Shown here: piece by piece, positions 1 to 9,153 of the stretch
Position numbering within the stretch: the first letter of the stretch is position 1
Layout of the letters: each line of letters starts with the position of its first letter
Assembly (NCBI GenBank): GCA_018826895.1
Contig: JAHJYA010000098.1
Span: forward strand, 1 to 56,691
Origin: Gammaproteobacteria bacterium
Lineage (GTDB): Bacteria > Pseudomonadota > Gammaproteobacteria > Pseudomonadales > Pseudomonadaceae
Direction of reading: 5' to 3'
Length of the DNA stretch: 56,691 nucleotides
Position numbers and translations under genes: made by a program
The notes under the pieces: generated by a model
Told to the model about the DNA's origin: nothing
The model's database searches: none
What the model saw: only the letters and a program-made list of their open reading frames with translations

Positions 1-20
1 CCTGGCAGGCTCCCTGCCAG
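1..20. terminator. Hairpin at window start, possible terminator
   Basis: A perfect inverted repeat with 9-nt arms (CCTGGCAGG and CCTGCCAGG) around a 2-nt centre opens the window. It probably ends a transcript lying to the left, but the upstream context is cut off and no T-run follows closely. From here to position 200 I see no gene. Confidence 0.35.
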
Positions 21-200
21 GCCGTATCTAACACGCATTCCTCCGTCCCGTGTGCCTCTGCACCGCGCCTTCCTTGATTTGTCTTCTGCGCTAAGCGAGC
101 TCTCCGTCAAGGAACCTGTCTCGCGGTTCTAACGTCCAAGCAGGCGGTCGTCGCGACCTTGTGCCAAGCTGTCTGTTATCTGTCGCTCTGGAGCTCACCC

Positions 201-455
201 ATGTCACTGCGCACTATCGCCCTTGTGGCGTGCTGTCTGTTGTTGGTCGCCTGTAACAAGATCAACCAGGCCAACTATTCCAAGCTTGAGGCGGGTATGG
301 CCAAGGCCGAAGTGGAGACACTGCTCGGACGGCCGAGCGAATGTGCCGGGGCGTTGGGTGTTCTCAGTTGTACCTGGGGCACCCAGGAGCGCTTTATCAG
401 CGTGCAGTACGCCGGCGACAAGGTCCTGATGTTTTCAGGTAAAGGTTTGCAATAA
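201..455 (+). CDS. Small BamE/DUF3862-like lipoprotein
   Basis: Predicted 84-residue lipoprotein. The N-terminus has Arg4, a hydrophobic stretch and a lipobox LVAC with the lipidated cysteine at residue 18. The mature part contains a YSKLEAGMAKAEVETLLGRP segment, the hallmark of the SmpA/OmlA/BamE-like fold as found in DUF3862 proteins, followed by a CTWG motif. The ATG at 201 is chosen over an upstream in-frame start at 159 because only this one gives a clean signal peptide and has GGAG upstream. Eight bases separate it from the lipocalin gene, so the two are probably co-transcribed. The role is unknown; the fold suggests an outer-membrane-anchored binding protein, but it is too short to be BamE itself. 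Confidence 0.8.
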   Translation: MSLRTIALVACCLLLVACNKINQANYSKLEAGMAKAEVETLLGRPSECAGALGVLSCTWGTQERFISVQYAGDKVLMFSGKGLQ

Positions 456-463
456 AGGAGTCA

Positions 464-1027
464 ATGATGCGATTAGCCGCTGCTGTGCTGGCGCTGGGTG
501 TGTTAGCGGGATGCGCGAATTCGGGAACCGGTGTGGTGCCGCCGAAGACTGTTGATCGGGTCGACCTGGCCCGCTACCAGGGCACCTGGTACGAGCAGGC
601 CCGTTTGCCGATGTTCTTCCAGCGCGATTGTGCGCAGTCCGAAGCACACTACAGCCTGCAGGATGACGGCAGTATCGGCGTACTCAACCGCTGCCGGACT
701 CTGGAAGGCGAATGGCAGCAGGCTGAGGGACGTGCAGTGCCTCAGGTTGAAGGCAAGACCGACAAGCTGTGGGTCACTTTCGACAACTGGTTCAGCAACC
801 TCCTGCCAGGCGTGGCCAAAGGCGACTACTGGGTGCTGTACCTTGATGACGACTACCGGACTGCGCTGGTGGGTAGCCCTAACCGCAAGTTCCTGTGGTT
901 ATTGACGCGCGAGCAGCAAGTGTCTGCCGCGCAGCGTGACAAGTTGCTGGAGGTGGCGCGCAGCCAGGGCTATGACACTCAAGAGCTGATCTGGCGCAGC
1001 CCGAACGCGGCGATCAGAACACCCTGA
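464..1027 (+). CDS. blc: Outer membrane lipocalin Blc
   Basis: 187-residue bacterial lipocalin. The signal peptide ends in a lipobox LAGC with Cys17, giving a lipid-anchored protein. The lipocalin signature G-T-W-Y is at residues 40-43, and the later segment from NWFSNLLPG to WLLTR matches the conserved body of the Blc/apolipoprotein D family. Family members bind fatty acids or lysophospholipids and are tied to envelope maintenance. The start at 464 follows AAAGGAG directly; a second ATG at 467 is equally possible. It follows the small lipoprotein gene by 8 nt, suggesting a two-lipoprotein operon. Confidence 0.9.
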   Translation: MMRLAAAVLALGVLAGCANSGTGVVPPKTVDRVDLARYQGTWYEQARLPMFFQRDCAQSEAHYSLQDDGSIGVLNRCRTLEGEWQQAEGRAVPQVEGKTDKLWVTFDNWFSNLLPGVAKGDYWVLYLDDDYRTALVGSPNRKFLWLLTREQQVSAAQRDKLLEVARSQGYDTQELIWRSPNAAIRTP

Positions 1028-1066
1028 TAGGCGTCTTCTGCGTTCGCGACGCCCGTTAGCGGGTGC

Positions 1067-1094
1067 ATTCGCTCACCCGTTCGGGTGAGCGAAT
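1067..1094. terminator. Strong hairpin between blc and estA
   Basis: Perfect inverted repeat with 12-nt arms (ATTCGCTCACCC / GGGTGAGCGAAT) and a 4-nt loop. It lies 40 bp after blc and 64 bp before estA. It probably ends the lipoprotein transcript, although no T-tract follows, so a protein-binding palindrome for estA is the alternative. Confidence 0.45.
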
Positions 1095-1157
1095 CCGCAG
1101 GCCGGAGTGGTTAGTCTCCTTCGATGCCACTCGGCATCACAATAAGAAGGAGCCACC

Positions 1158-3077
1158 ATGCGCCCGACCCTCAAGACGTTGACCGCCGCCATTCTGCTCG
1201 CCGGTCTTTCTACTGCCCACGCCATGCCGTACAGCCAATTGGTGATCTTCGGGGACTCACTCAGCGACAGCGGCCAGTTCCCGGATGCCGGTAGCCCGCT
1301 GCTGTTTGGCAACCCCACTGGCGGCCTGCGTTTTACCAACCGTACCGGTCCCGGCTATGCGGACAACAACAGCGAGTATTACGCGCAGGTTTCGACCCAG
1401 CGTCTGGCCACTCAGCTAGGGTTGCAGGCGCTGCCGTCGACGCCGATTCTGCCGCAGGCGCTGACTGGCAATGCCGACGGGACCAACTACGCCGTGGGGG
1501 GTTATCGCACGGATCAGATTCTTGGCTCCATCGTCGACACCAACGGCTCAGTGGTGGACACGGGACTGGGTCTCAGCCGTACACGCAATGGTTACCTGGT
1601 CGACGTGCCACGGGTAGACCCCAATGCGTTGTTCTACATCAATGGCGGTGGTAACGATGTGCTGCAGGGCGTGATTGTCGATCAGGCTACGGCTGCGGCT
1701 TCGGCTGCCGACTTAGTCGCCGGTGTTGCGGCGCTGCAGGCGGCTGGGGCGCGCTACATCATCGTCTCGGACCTGCCTGATGTGGGGTTGACGCCGGCCG
1801 GTTTCGCCTCCGGTCAGCGTTCGGCTTTTTCGGCCGCTGCCGAGTTGTTCAATACCGAGTTGGCCAGCCAGTTGAATGCCCTGGGTGGCAACGCGATCCG
1901 CTTGAATGTGCGTGGGTTACTGGGCGAGGTGCAAACTGATCTGGCGCGCTATGGCTTTGACCCTGACGTGATTCAGACCGATGTGTGCTTCAGTGGCGAT
2001 CTCTGCCTGGAAGACGCCACCTCCGGCATCACCAGTGCCACGGCGAACCCGGATCGGCTGTTGTTCAACGACGGTGTGCACCCCACCGCAGCCGTGCAGC
2101 AAATCAGCGCCGACTATATTTATTCGATTCTCGCAGCGCCCTGGGAAACGGGTCTTCTCCCGGAAATGGCTTTGGGCAGCCTGACCGGGCATCAGCAGCA
2201 GCTGCGCAGCGAGTGGCAGTCACAGCGCTATGCCTGGCAACCGGTGGGGCAATGGCAAAGCCTGGTGGCGGCCTCGGGTCAGCGGCTGGCGTTCCAGCGA
2301 GGCGAAGCGGTTGCCGAGGGCGACAGCCAAGGGCTCGGTTTGACCGTGGGCGGCAGTTACCGGCTGGACGCGAATTGGCGCCTGGGTATCGCCCTGGGTG
2401 TGCAGGAGCAGCAGCTTGAAGCCGGTGCGGCCGATTCGGAGTACGACCTGCGCAGCTACCTGCTGAGTGCGTTCGCCCAGTATCAGAACGGTCGTGTCTG
2501 GGCTGATCTTGGCGCGACCGCCGGGCACCTCGATTACAGCGATCTGCAGCGGCGCTTTGCCCTGGGCATAACCGAGCGCAAGGAGAGCGGGGACAGTGAG
2601 GGTCAGCTCTGGGCATTGTCCGGGCGCCTGGGCTACGACCTGGCCAATGCCGACAGCGGCTGGCAGGTCAGTCCCTTCGTCAGTGCAGACCTGGCGAAAA
2701 TCACCGTTGACGGCTACCGCGAGCAGGGCAGCAGCGCCACTGCCCTGGATTTCGACGAGCAGCAGCGTGACAGCCGTCGTCTGGGCGTGGGTGTGCAGAT
2801 GAACTATGCGGTGAATGCGATGACGCAGGTTTTCGCTGAAGTTGCCCGTGAGCGTGAGTTCGAGGACGATCCGCGCGATCTGCGCATGGGCTTGTCCAGC
2901 GTCGAAGGCTCATCGTTCGAGTTGCAAGGCTATGCGCCGGCGAGCGGACAAACACTGGCGAGCATGGGCATCAGCCACGCCCTCGCGGCGGATATGGACA
3001 TCCGCGCCACCTACCACTGGCGCGGGACTGAGGCACGTCAGCAGGCGGTCAGCCTGGCCTTCAACTGGGACTGGTAA
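1158..3077 (+). CDS. estA: GDSL autotransporter esterase EstA
   Basis: 639-residue secreted esterase of the type Va autotransporter class. A cleavable signal peptide ends near AHA at residues 20-22. The GDSL block FGDSLSDSG places the nucleophile at Ser34; the GGGND oxyanion block is at about 163-167; the D-x-x-H pair is Asp305 and His308 in FNDGVHPT. The passenger covers about residues 23-340 and the C-terminal part (about 350-639) is rich in alternating aromatic/hydrophobic strands ending in NWDW, the beta-barrel that inserts in the outer membrane. In P. aeruginosa this protein affects rhamnolipid production and motility. AGAAGGAG precedes the ATG. It is monocistronic, converging on an opposite-strand lipoprotein gene. 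Confidence 0.93.
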   Translation: MRPTLKTLTAAILLAGLSTAHAMPYSQLVIFGDSLSDSGQFPDAGSPLLFGNPTGGLRFTNRTGPGYADNNSEYYAQVSTQRLATQLGLQALPSTPILPQALTGNADGTNYAVGGYRTDQILGSIVDTNGSVVDTGLGLSRTRNGYLVDVPRVDPNALFYINGGGNDVLQGVIVDQATAAASAADLVAGVAALQAAGARYIIVSDLPDVGLTPAGFASGQRSAFSAAAELFNTELASQLNALGGNAIRLNVRGLLGEVQTDLARYGFDPDVIQTDVCFSGDLCLEDATSGITSATANPDRLLFNDGVHPTAAVQQISADYIYSILAAPWETGLLPEMALGSLTGHQQQLRSEWQSQRYAWQPVGQWQSLVAASGQRLAFQRGEAVAEGDSQGLGLTVGGSYRLDANWRLGIALGVQEQQLEAGAADSEYDLRSYLLSAFAQYQNGRVWADLGATAGHLDYSDLQRRFALGITERKESGDSEGQLWALSGRLGYDLANADSGWQVSPFVSADLAKITVDGYREQGSSATALDFDEQQRDSRRLGVGVQMNYAVNAMTQVFAEVAREREFEDDPRDLRMGLSSVEGSSFELQGYAPASGQTLASMGISHALAADMDIRATYHWRGTEARQQAVSLAFNWDW

Positions 3078-3083
3078 GTGGCG

Positions 3084-3518
3084 CTACTGCCAATCCAGAC
3101 GGGCGAGCCGCCACTCGCCGTCTTCCAGCCACCACTCAAGCTTCACGGTGTAGTGCTTGGCGCTGTCGGGGATCAGCCCTTCAGCGCCGACCAGGCCGAC
3201 CTGCGCTTCGGTGTGGCCCTTATCGCTGTAGGTGGGGTCGATGTGGCTGCTCTTGCTCAGTGCCAGCACCTTGATGTTCTTGTGGCGCAAGAACATCAAG
3301 GTCATGGTGCGCTTGGCCCAGTCGCGGTCATAGGTGGCTTGGGCTGTGAACTCAGGGTGCAGTTGCTCGATCACCGCGTTGGTCTTCTTCGCTTCCAGGT
3401 TGTCCTGCAGCTGTTGCACGGCGGCTTCGAGAGCGGCCTGCGGGTCATCCGCGCCGCCACAGCCGCTTAGCAGGGCACAAAACAAGGTGAGGGAGAGGGC
3501 AAATTTCGGCAGCCACAT
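3084..3518 (-). CDS. Hypothetical lipoprotein
   Basis: 144-residue predicted lipoprotein of unknown function. The signal peptide runs from a lysine near the start through a hydrophobic core to a lipobox LSGC followed by Gly-Gly. The mature domain begins with a helical region rich in Ala, Gln and Glu and ends in a WWLEDGEWRLARLDW segment typical of NTF2-like or nuclear-transport-fold domains; that fold assignment is inference. I chose ATG 3518 rather than 3536 because AGGA sits 7 nt ahead of it and the upstream ATG has no ribosome-binding site. It converges on estA with only 6 bp between stop codons. Confidence 0.75.
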   Translation of the reverse strand: MWLPKFALSLTLFCALLSGCGGADDPQAALEAAVQQLQDNLEAKKTNAVIEQLHPEFTAQATYDRDWAKRTMTLMFLRHKNIKVLALSKSSHIDPTYSDKGHTEAQVGLVGAEGLIPDSAKHYTVKLEWWLEDGEWRLARLDWQ

Positions 3519-3599
3519 GTTCAAGTCCTTTTTCATGGTTATGATGCGGGGTCAGGCGCGCCTGCGTGCCAAGGCGCCGGTATTCATCAGGAGCACACC

Positions 3600-4571
3600 A
3601 TGCAGACTTTGTACCCGGAGATCAAACCCTACGCGCGCCACGAGCTCGCGGTGGAGGAACCGCATGTCCTGTACGTGGACGAGAGCGGCTCGCCCGACGG
3701 GTTGCCGGTGGTGTTTATCCATGGTGGCCCGGGTGCTGGCTGCGATGCCCTGAGCCGGCGCTTCTTCGACCCCAACCTGTACCGCATCGTCACCTTCGAC
3801 CAGCGTGGCTGTGGCCGCTCGACGCCCCACGCCAGCCTGGAGAACAACACCACCTGGCACCTGGTGGCAGACTTGGAGCGTATTCGCGAGCACCTGGGTA
3901 TCGAGCGCTGGGTGCTGTTCGGCGGCTCCTGGGGTTCGACCCTGGCGCTGGCCTATGCTCAGGCTCATCCCGAACGGGTCCAGGCGCTGATCCTGCGCGG
4001 TATCTTCCTCTGCCGGCCACAGGAGTTCGACTGGTTCTACCAGGCCGGCGCTAGCCGCATCTTCCCTGATTACTGGCAGGACTATGTGGCGCCGATTCCG
4101 CTGGAGGAGCGCGACAACCTGATGCAGGCCTTCTACAGGCGCCTCACTGGCCCGGATCAGATCGCCCAGATGCATGCGGCCAAGGCCTGGTCGACCTGGG
4201 AGGGGCGCACGGCCACGTTGCGGCCCAATTCGCAGGTGGTCGAGCGTTTCAGCGAAAGCCACCGCGCGCTGTCGATTGCCCGTATCGAATGCCATTACTT
4301 CGTCAACAATGCCTTCCTTGAGCCTGACCAACTGTTGCGCGACATGCCGAAGATCGCCCATTTGCCAGGCGTGATCGTGCATGGCCGCTACGACATGATC
4401 TGCCCGCTGGATAACGCCTGGGCACTGCATCAGGCTTGGCCTAACAGCGAGCTGCAGATCATCCGCGATGCCGGCCATGCCGCCTCCGAGAGCAGCATCA
4501 CCGATGCCCTGGTGCGCGCGGCCGACGAGATCGCCCGGCGGCTGCTCGACCTGGCCCCGGACGAAGCATGA
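3600..4571 (+). CDS. pip: Proline iminopeptidase
   Basis: 323-residue alpha/beta hydrolase (family S33) that removes N-terminal proline from peptides in the cytoplasm. The oxyanion-hole motif HGGPGAG is at residues 41-47. The nucleophile elbow GGSWGS gives Ser110; Asp265 (HGRYDM) and His293 (DAGHA) complete the triad. Length and motif order match the Pip family closely. AGGAG lies just upstream of the ATG. Its stop overlaps the start of dtd by 4 nt (ATGA), so the two are translationally coupled; the same pip-dtd pair is known in other pseudomonads. Confidence 0.95.
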   Translation: MQTLYPEIKPYARHELAVEEPHVLYVDESGSPDGLPVVFIHGGPGAGCDALSRRFFDPNLYRIVTFDQRGCGRSTPHASLENNTTWHLVADLERIREHLGIERWVLFGGSWGSTLALAYAQAHPERVQALILRGIFLCRPQEFDWFYQAGASRIFPDYWQDYVAPIPLEERDNLMQAFYRRLTGPDQIAQMHAAKAWSTWEGRTATLRPNSQVVERFSESHRALSIARIECHYFVNNAFLEPDQLLRDMPKIAHLPGVIVHGRYDMICPLDNAWALHQAWPNSELQIIRDAGHAASESSITDALVRAADEIARRLLDLAPDEA

Positions 4572-5005
4572 AGGCACTGATTCAGCGGGTGACCAGTGCC
4601 CGTGTCGAAGTCGCTGGCGAGGTGGTGGGGGCGATTGATCAGGGCCTGCTGGCGCTGGTGGGTGTCGAGCCCCAGGACAGCCCGGCCAGTGTCGAGAAAA
4701 TCCTCCATAAGCTGCTCAACTACCGGGTGTTCAGTGATGCCGCCGGCAAGATGAACCTGTCACTTAGCGATGTCAGTGGCGGTCTGTTGCTGGTTTCGCA
4801 ATTCACTCTGGCGGCCGACACCAAGAGTGGTCTGCGCCCCAGCTTTTCCAGCGCTGCACCGCCGGCACTGGGTGCTGAGCTGTTCGATCTGCTGGTGACC
4901 CAGGCTCGCACCCGACACCCCCATGTCGCCACCGGCCAGTTCGGCGCCGATATGCAGGTGCACCTGATCAATGACGGGCCGGTGACCTTTCTGCTGGAAA
5001 GCTGA
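4568..5005 (+). CDS. dtd: D-aminoacyl-tRNA deacylase
   Basis: 145-residue Dtd, which hydrolyses D-amino acids (and glycine mischarged on tRNA-Ala) from tRNA, a proofreading step after aminoacylation. The two family motifs are visible: SQFTL at about residues 78-82 and the C-terminal Gly-Pro segment NDGPVTF that forms the cross-subunit Gly-cisPro selectivity element. Full family length. The start overlaps the pip stop in an ATGA junction. The gene converges on the isomerase gene that ends 9 bp away on the other strand. Confidence 0.95.
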   Translation: MKALIQRVTSARVEVAGEVVGAIDQGLLALVGVEPQDSPASVEKILHKLLNYRVFSDAAGKMNLSLSDVSGGLLLVSQFTLAADTKSGLRPSFSSAAPPALGAELFDLLVTQARTRHPHVATGQFGADMQVHLINDGPVTFLLES

Positions 5006-5013
5006 GCCCGCAC

Positions 5014-5601
5014 TCAGCGTTGCAACGCATCGGCGACAAAGTCCAGGCGATCCTGGCCGAAGTGCATTTCAGCGCCAACAAAGAAGGTCGGTGCGCCGAA
5101 CGCGCCACGTTTGACGGCTTCTTCGGTGGTGGCCTTGAGGCGTCCCTTGATCGCCTCATCGTTGACCAGACGCTCGAATTCGTCCAGGTCGAAGCCAGCA
5201 GCGCTAAGCACTGCGGCAACCACTTCGGGCTTGCCGAGGTTTTTCTGTTGCACCCATAGCGCCTCGAAAATGGTTTGCACGTAGTGCTCGAAGCGCTCGC
5301 TACCCTGGTAGCCGGCCGCGCCGCGCATCAGCGTCAGGGTATTGATCGGGAAGTGCGGGGTGAAGCTCATCGGTACGCCGTAGCGGCTGGCGAAGCGCGC
5401 CAGGTCCTGCAGCATATAGCGGCCCTTGGCCGGAATATTCACCGGCGACTGGTTGCCGGTGGCCTTGAACACGCCACCGAGCAGCATAGGCCGCCAGACA
5501 ATCTGTGCACCGGCCTGCTGGGCGATGCGCGGCAACTGAGTCCAGGCCAGGTAGCTGGTCGGGCTGCCGAAATCGAAGAAGAACTCGACGGTTTTGCTCA
5601 T
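5014..5601 (-). CDS. 2-hydroxychromene-2-carboxylate isomerase family protein
   Basis: 195-residue DsbA-fold protein of the kappa-class GST / HCCA isomerase family. The N-terminus reads FFFDFGSPTSYLAW, where the serine in the S-P-T-S-Y motif replaces the CxxC of disulfide oxidoreductases, and the C-terminal FGAPTFFVG is the conserved cis-Pro region. Family members use glutathione as cofactor; the true substrate here is unknown. It starts 40 bp after the SDR gene on the same strand, so the pair is probably one operon controlled by the divergent HxlR regulator. Confidence 0.85.
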   Translation of the reverse strand: MSKTVEFFFDFGSPTSYLAWTQLPRIAQQAGAQIVWRPMLLGGVFKATGNQSPVNIPAKGRYMLQDLARFASRYGVPMSFTPHFPINTLTLMRGAAGYQGSERFEHYVQTIFEALWVQQKNLGKPEVVAAVLSAAGFDLDEFERLVNDEAIKGRLKATTEEAVKRGAFGAPTFFVGAEMHFGQDRLDFVADALQR

Positions 5602-5641
5602 TGCATGCTCCTTTTGGCTGTCTTGTTATGACGCGCAGTTG

Positions 5642-6370
5642 CTAGAACGTCTCAGACCAGGGGCGTAGATCCAGCTCATGCACCCAGCAATCGCGTGGCT
5701 GGCAGTGGATCTGCCAGTAGGTCTCGGCGATATGCTCGGGGTTGAGGATGCCGTCCTGATCCTTGAGCTGGTAGAGCTGGGGGAAGGTGTCGCGGATAAA
5801 GGCAGTATCGATAGCCCCGTCTATGATCGGGTGGGCAACGTGGATGCCCTGGGGGCCGAGTTCGCGGGCCATGCTCTGGGCCAGCGCGCGCAGGGCGAAC
5901 TTGGCACTGGCGAACGCAGAGAAGTTCGCCCGGCCACGCAGTGAAGCCGTTGCACCGGTAAAGATGATTGTGCCCTGGCCGCGCGTCAGCATGACCTTGG
6001 CGGCTTCACGCCCGGTGAGAAAGCCCGCCAGTGCAGCCATTTCCCAGACCTTGCGGTAGACCCGCTCGGTGGTTTCGGTGATGGAGAACTGCACGTTGGC
6101 GCCGATATTGAACACCACCGCATGCAGCGGACCGACCTCGCGCTCGATAGTGGCAAACAGTTCAACCACCTGCTCTTCGACCCGCGCATCGCAGCCAAAG
6201 GCCCGGGCTGTGCCGCCAGCGGCTTCGATCTCCGCTACCAGTGCACCGAGTTTATCGGCATTGCGCCGCGCCACACAGGCGACATAACCCTCGCGGGCGA
6301 AGCGTTTGGCGATGGCGCCACCGGTGGCATCGCCGGCTCCTACCACCAGAATTGCTTTACGTTCGGACAT
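5642..6370 (-). CDS. Atypical short-chain dehydrogenase/reductase
   Basis: 242-residue SDR with a Rossmann fold. The nucleotide-binding loop reads VGAGDATGG (residues 10-18) and the usual NNAG is NIGA. The catalytic Y-x-x-x-K motif is altered: the region reads FASAK, with Phe153 where the tyrosine should be and Lys157 kept. This predicts loss of, or an unusual, redox chemistry. ATG 6370 is chosen because the family N-terminus (MSERKAILVVGAG) begins there; the open frame extends upstream through the regulator's promoter. It is divergent from the HxlR gene and followed by the isomerase gene. Confidence 0.85.
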   Translation of the reverse strand: MSERKAILVVGAGDATGGAIAKRFAREGYVACVARRNADKLGALVAEIEAAGGTARAFGCDARVEEQVVELFATIEREVGPLHAVVFNIGANVQFSITETTERVYRKVWEMAALAGFLTGREAAKVMLTRGQGTIIFTGATASLRGRANFSAFASAKFALRALAQSMARELGPQGIHVAHPIIDGAIDTAFIRDTFPQLYQLKDQDGILNPEHIAETYWQIHCQPRDCWVHELDLRPWSETF

Positions 6371-6390
6371 TGCAGTCTCCTCGAGTTCTC

Positions 6391-6430
6391 TTTTGGAACC
6401 TTCATGGATAGTCGGTTCCATTTTGGAACC
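6391..6430. promoter_or_regulatory. Candidate HxlR operator
   Basis: The 100-bp divergent intergenic region holds a palindrome, GGTTCCA-TTT-TGGAACC (6414-6430), and a second copy of its half, TTTTGGAACCT, at 6391-6401. The two TTTTGGAACCT copies start exactly 30 bp apart, about three helical turns, on one face of the DNA. Position between a regulator and its divergent enzyme operon makes an operator the natural reading. Confidence 0.6.
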
Positions 6431-6470
6431 TGTCAAGCTATGGTGGGCCATCGCACATGGAGTCTGAACA

Positions 6471-6974
6471 ATGCGCTGGGAAGAACTCGAGCAGCAACCC
6501 TGCTCCCTGGCCCGCACCTTGTCGGTGGTGGGCGACCGTTGGACCCTGCTGGTGCTGCGTGAAAGTTTCCTTGGCACGCGCCGCTTCGACGAATTTGAGA
6601 AGCGCCTTGGGATTACTCGGCACCTGTTGGCCGACCGGCTGAAAAAGCTGGTGGAGAGCGGCGTGTTGAATAAGGTTGCCTATCAGCAGCGGCCTCTGCG
6701 CGAGGACTATCGCCTCAGCGACAAGGGCCGTGATCTTTACCCGGCGATCATGGCGCTGGTGCACTGGGGCGATCGCTATATGAGCGGTCCTGAAGGCGCG
6801 CCGATCCGGCATATCCACCGCAACTGTGGCCAGCCGATGCATGCTGTACTGGTGTGTTCGGATTGCGCTGAGCCGCTGCAGCCGCAGGATGTGTTGCTGG
6901 AAGAAGCACCGGCGTTCAAGGGACAGCTCTTGCCAGCGCATTGGCAGGCTCGGCGTGCGGAGGAGCATCAATAG
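6471..6974 (+). CDS. HxlR-family transcriptional regulator
   Basis: 167-residue winged-helix regulator of the HxlR family. The typical start is seen, with Cys11 followed by a GDRWTLLVLRE helix, then the recognition-helix region RRFDEFEKRLGI and wing segment KVAYQQRPLREDYRLSDKG. The C-terminal extension carries Cys residues in a C-G-Q-P...C-S-D-C pattern that could bind metal. HxlR proteins often sense aldehydes, quinones or disulfide stress through the N-terminal cysteine. It is divergent from the SDR-isomerase operon and very likely controls it and itself. Confidence 0.9.
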   Translation: MRWEELEQQPCSLARTLSVVGDRWTLLVLRESFLGTRRFDEFEKRLGITRHLLADRLKKLVESGVLNKVAYQQRPLREDYRLSDKGRDLYPAIMALVHWGDRYMSGPEGAPIRHIHRNCGQPMHAVLVCSDCAEPLQPQDVLLEEAPAFKGQLLPAHWQARRAEEHQ

Positions 6975-7008
6975 ATAGACGTCACCAGCACTGTGCAGGG
7001 CGCGCCTG

Positions 7009-7716
7009 TTAGAACAAGCGCGCCAGCAGCGCCGTCACCGCCGTCTCTACCCGCAAAATGCGCTCGCCAAGTTGCACCGGTTGCAGGCCTGCCTGCTGCA
7101 GTTTTTCCACTTCATAGGGAATCCAGCCGCCTTCCGGGCCGATGGCCAGGGTAATCGGCTGCTCGACCGCGCGCGGGCAGGCTGGGTAGTCACCGGGGTG
7201 GCCGACCAGCCCCAGGGTATTGGCCGCGAGAGTGGGTAGTTGGTCTTCGACGAAGGGTTTGAAGCGCTTTTCGATAATCACTTCCGGGAGCACGGTATCG
7301 CGGGCCTGCTCCAGGCCGAGCACCAGTTGCTCGCGAACCGCTGCCGGTTCAAGAAAGGGTGTTTGCCAGAAGCTTTTTTCCACGCGGTAGCTGTTCAGCA
7401 GGATCAGCCGAGGCACGCCCATGCTGCTGACGGTTTGCAATACCCGACGGAGCATCTTCGGTCTGGGCAGGGCGAGCAGCAGGGTTAGCGGCAGTTTGGC
7501 GGGGGGCGGCTGGTCGACGCTCACTTCCAGGGTGGCGCTCTGGGCGTTGAGCTGGATGACCTGACCATGGCCCATCAGCCCACCGAGGCGACCGACACGC
7601 AATGAATCCCCTACGGCTACGCGATGCACTTCCAGCAGATGCTTCAAACGCCGCCCGCTGAGCTGCACGGTGTCGGCGGCGATGAAGTCGCCGTCCTCAA
7701 GTAGCAGCAGGTTCAC
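7009..7716 (-). CDS. rsmE: 16S rRNA m3U1498 methyltransferase RsmE
   Basis: 235-residue SPOUT-class methyltransferase that methylates N3 of U1498 in 16S rRNA using S-adenosylmethionine. An N-terminal PUA-like domain (about 1-70) precedes the knotted catalytic domain; the C-terminal motif [13 protein letters not shown] and the final [14 protein letters not shown] are diagnostic. Length matches the family. Its start overlaps the tatC stop by 4 nt, placing it last in the hisIE-tatABC run. Confidence 0.95.
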   Translation of the reverse strand: MNLLLLEDGDFIAADTVQLSGRRLKHLLEVHRVAVGDSLRVGRLGGLMGHGQVIQLNAQSATLEVSVDQPPPAKLPLTLLLALPRPKMLRRVLQTVSSMGVPRLILLNSYRVEKSFWQTPFLEPAAVREQLVLGLEQARDTVLPEVIIEKRFKPFVEDQLPTLAANTLGLVGHPGDYPACPRAVEQPITLAIGPEGGWIPYEVEKLQQAGLQPVQLGERILRVETAVTALLARLF

Positions 7717-8519
7717 GGTTGGGTGCTGGGCGGCTGATCCTGGGAGGGCGATTCCTCAGCTGTTTCCGCCGATTCCTCTTCGTGCTCGTCACGGCGTTTG
7801 ACCATGGAGCCAAACAGCAGGCCGGCTTCGAACAGCATCCACATGGGCACTGCCAGCAGCGTCTGCGAAAACACGTCCGGCGGGGTCAGCACCATGCCGA
7901 CGACAAAGCAGCCAACCACCACGTACGGCCGGCTCTTGCGCAGGGTGGCTACATCGACGATGCCGACCCAAATCAGCAGGAAGGTCGCCACCGGGATCTC
8001 GAAGGCCACACCAAAGGCGAAGAACAGGGTCAGCACAAAATCCAGGTACTGACCAATGTCGGTCATCATCGACACGCCTTCGGGTGTAACGCTGGCGAAG
8101 AAGCCGAACATGATCGGGAAGACCACGAAGTAAGCGAAGGCCATGCCGCCGTAGAACAACAGAATGCTGGAGATCAGCAACGGTACGGCGATGCGCTTCT
8201 CGTGTTTGTACAACCCCGGCGCGATAAAGCCCCAGATCTGGTGCAGGATGATCGGCATCGAGAGGAACAGCGCGACCACCATGGTCAGCTTGAACGGCGT
8301 GAGAAACGGCGAAGCCACCCCGGTGGCGATCATGGTCGCGCCTTCCGGCAGGTAGGCGCGCAACGGCGCGGCCACCAGGGCGTAAATATCCTGGGAGAAA
8401 TAGAACAGCCCGGCGAACAGCAGCAGGATGGCGCCGACGCAGCGCAACAGGCGGCTACGCAGTTCGGTCAGGTGCGTGACCAGCGGCATTTCCTGGTCGT
8501 TGTCGGCAAGTCTGCTCAT
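7713..8519 (-). CDS. tatC: Sec-independent translocase subunit TatC
   Basis: 268-residue polytopic inner-membrane protein with six predicted transmembrane segments; it is the receptor for twin-arginine signal peptides. The family signature at the N-terminus ([14 protein letters not shown]) is present, as are the conserved periplasmic and cytoplasmic loops ([27 protein letters not shown]). The cytoplasmic tail is acidic and Gln/Pro-rich. Its start overlaps the tatB stop by 4 nt and its stop overlaps rsmE, indicating translational coupling. Confidence 0.97.
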   Translation of the reverse strand: MSRLADNDQEMPLVTHLTELRSRLLRCVGAILLLFAGLFYFSQDIYALVAAPLRAYLPEGATMIATGVASPFLTPFKLTMVVALFLSMPIILHQIWGFIAPGLYKHEKRIAVPLLISSILLFYGGMAFAYFVVFPIMFGFFASVTPEGVSMMTDIGQYLDFVLTLFFAFGVAFEIPVATFLLIWVGIVDVATLRKSRPYVVVGCFVVGMVLTPPDVFSQTLLAVPMWMLFEAGLLFGSMVKRRDEHEEESAETAEESPSQDQPPSTQP

Positions 8520-8881
8520 GGCGCGGGTTTCTGATCCTGGCTGGCGGGTGGCGTCGTGGGCGCGGCAGGCGGCTTGATTTCAGGCGCATCACCGCCGACT
8601 TCCGGTGCCTTGGGCGGCAGGCTGCCAGGCGACAGCAGGTCCTGCTTCATGGCGTTCATCTCGCGTTCCAGATCGAGAATCTGCTCATTGTGCAGTTGCC
8701 GACGAATTTCATCGGCACCGATTTCCCGTTCGACCTCGGCCTTGATCGCGCTGAAGCTGCGCTTGATCCGGCCGATCCACAGGCCGGCCGTGCGCACCGC
8801 CCCCGGCAGCCGTTCAGGGCCGAGCACGACCAGGGCGACGATCCCGACGAGCAGCAGTTCGGTAAAACCTACATCGAACAT
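8516..8881 (-). CDS. tatB: Twin-arginine translocase subunit TatB
   Basis: 121-residue TatB: one N-terminal membrane helix with the polar residue Glu8 in [11 protein letters not shown], the LGPERLP hinge, and an amphipathic helix, followed by a Pro-rich cytoplasmic tail. TatB pairs with TatC as the signal-peptide receptor complex. It is 12 nt downstream of tatA and overlaps tatC by 4 nt. Confidence 0.95.
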   Translation of the reverse strand: MFDVGFTELLLVGIVALVVLGPERLPGAVRTAGLWIGRIKRSFSAIKAEVEREIGADEIRRQLHNEQILDLEREMNAMKQDLLSPGSLPPKAPEVGGDAPEIKPPAAPTTPPASQDQKPAP

Positions 8882-8893
8882 GGCGTGGGCTCG

Positions 8894-9127
8894 TCAGTCT
8901 TTCTTCACAGGGTCTTCGACCTTGCGTGCCTGGGCGTCGATGGTCTGGCCCTTTGGCTCTTCCACGGCCGGCTTGTCGGCTTCGCTGTTATCCATCGACT
9001 TGCGGAAGCCCTTGATCGCGTCACCCAGGTCCGAACCCAGACCTTTGAGGCGCTTGGTGCCGAACAGCATGACCACGATCAGCAGGACAATCAGGAGTTG
9101 CCAGATGCTAATGCCACCGAATCCCAT
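8894..9127 (-). CDS. tatA: Twin-arginine translocase subunit TatA
   Basis: 77-residue pore-forming component: N-terminal membrane helix (about residues 7-21), the F-G-T-K-R-L hinge and an amphipathic helix [17 protein letters not shown], then a charged tail. TatA oligomers form the channel for folded proteins. The first gene of tatABC here, 26 bp after hisE on the same strand. Confidence 0.96.
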   Translation of the reverse strand: MGFGGISIWQLLIVLLIVVMLFGTKRLKGLGSDLGDAIKGFRKSMDNSEADKPAVEEPKGQTIDAQARKVEDPVKKD

Positions 9128-9153
9128 GATGCGTACTCCGTAAAGGTTAGTGA

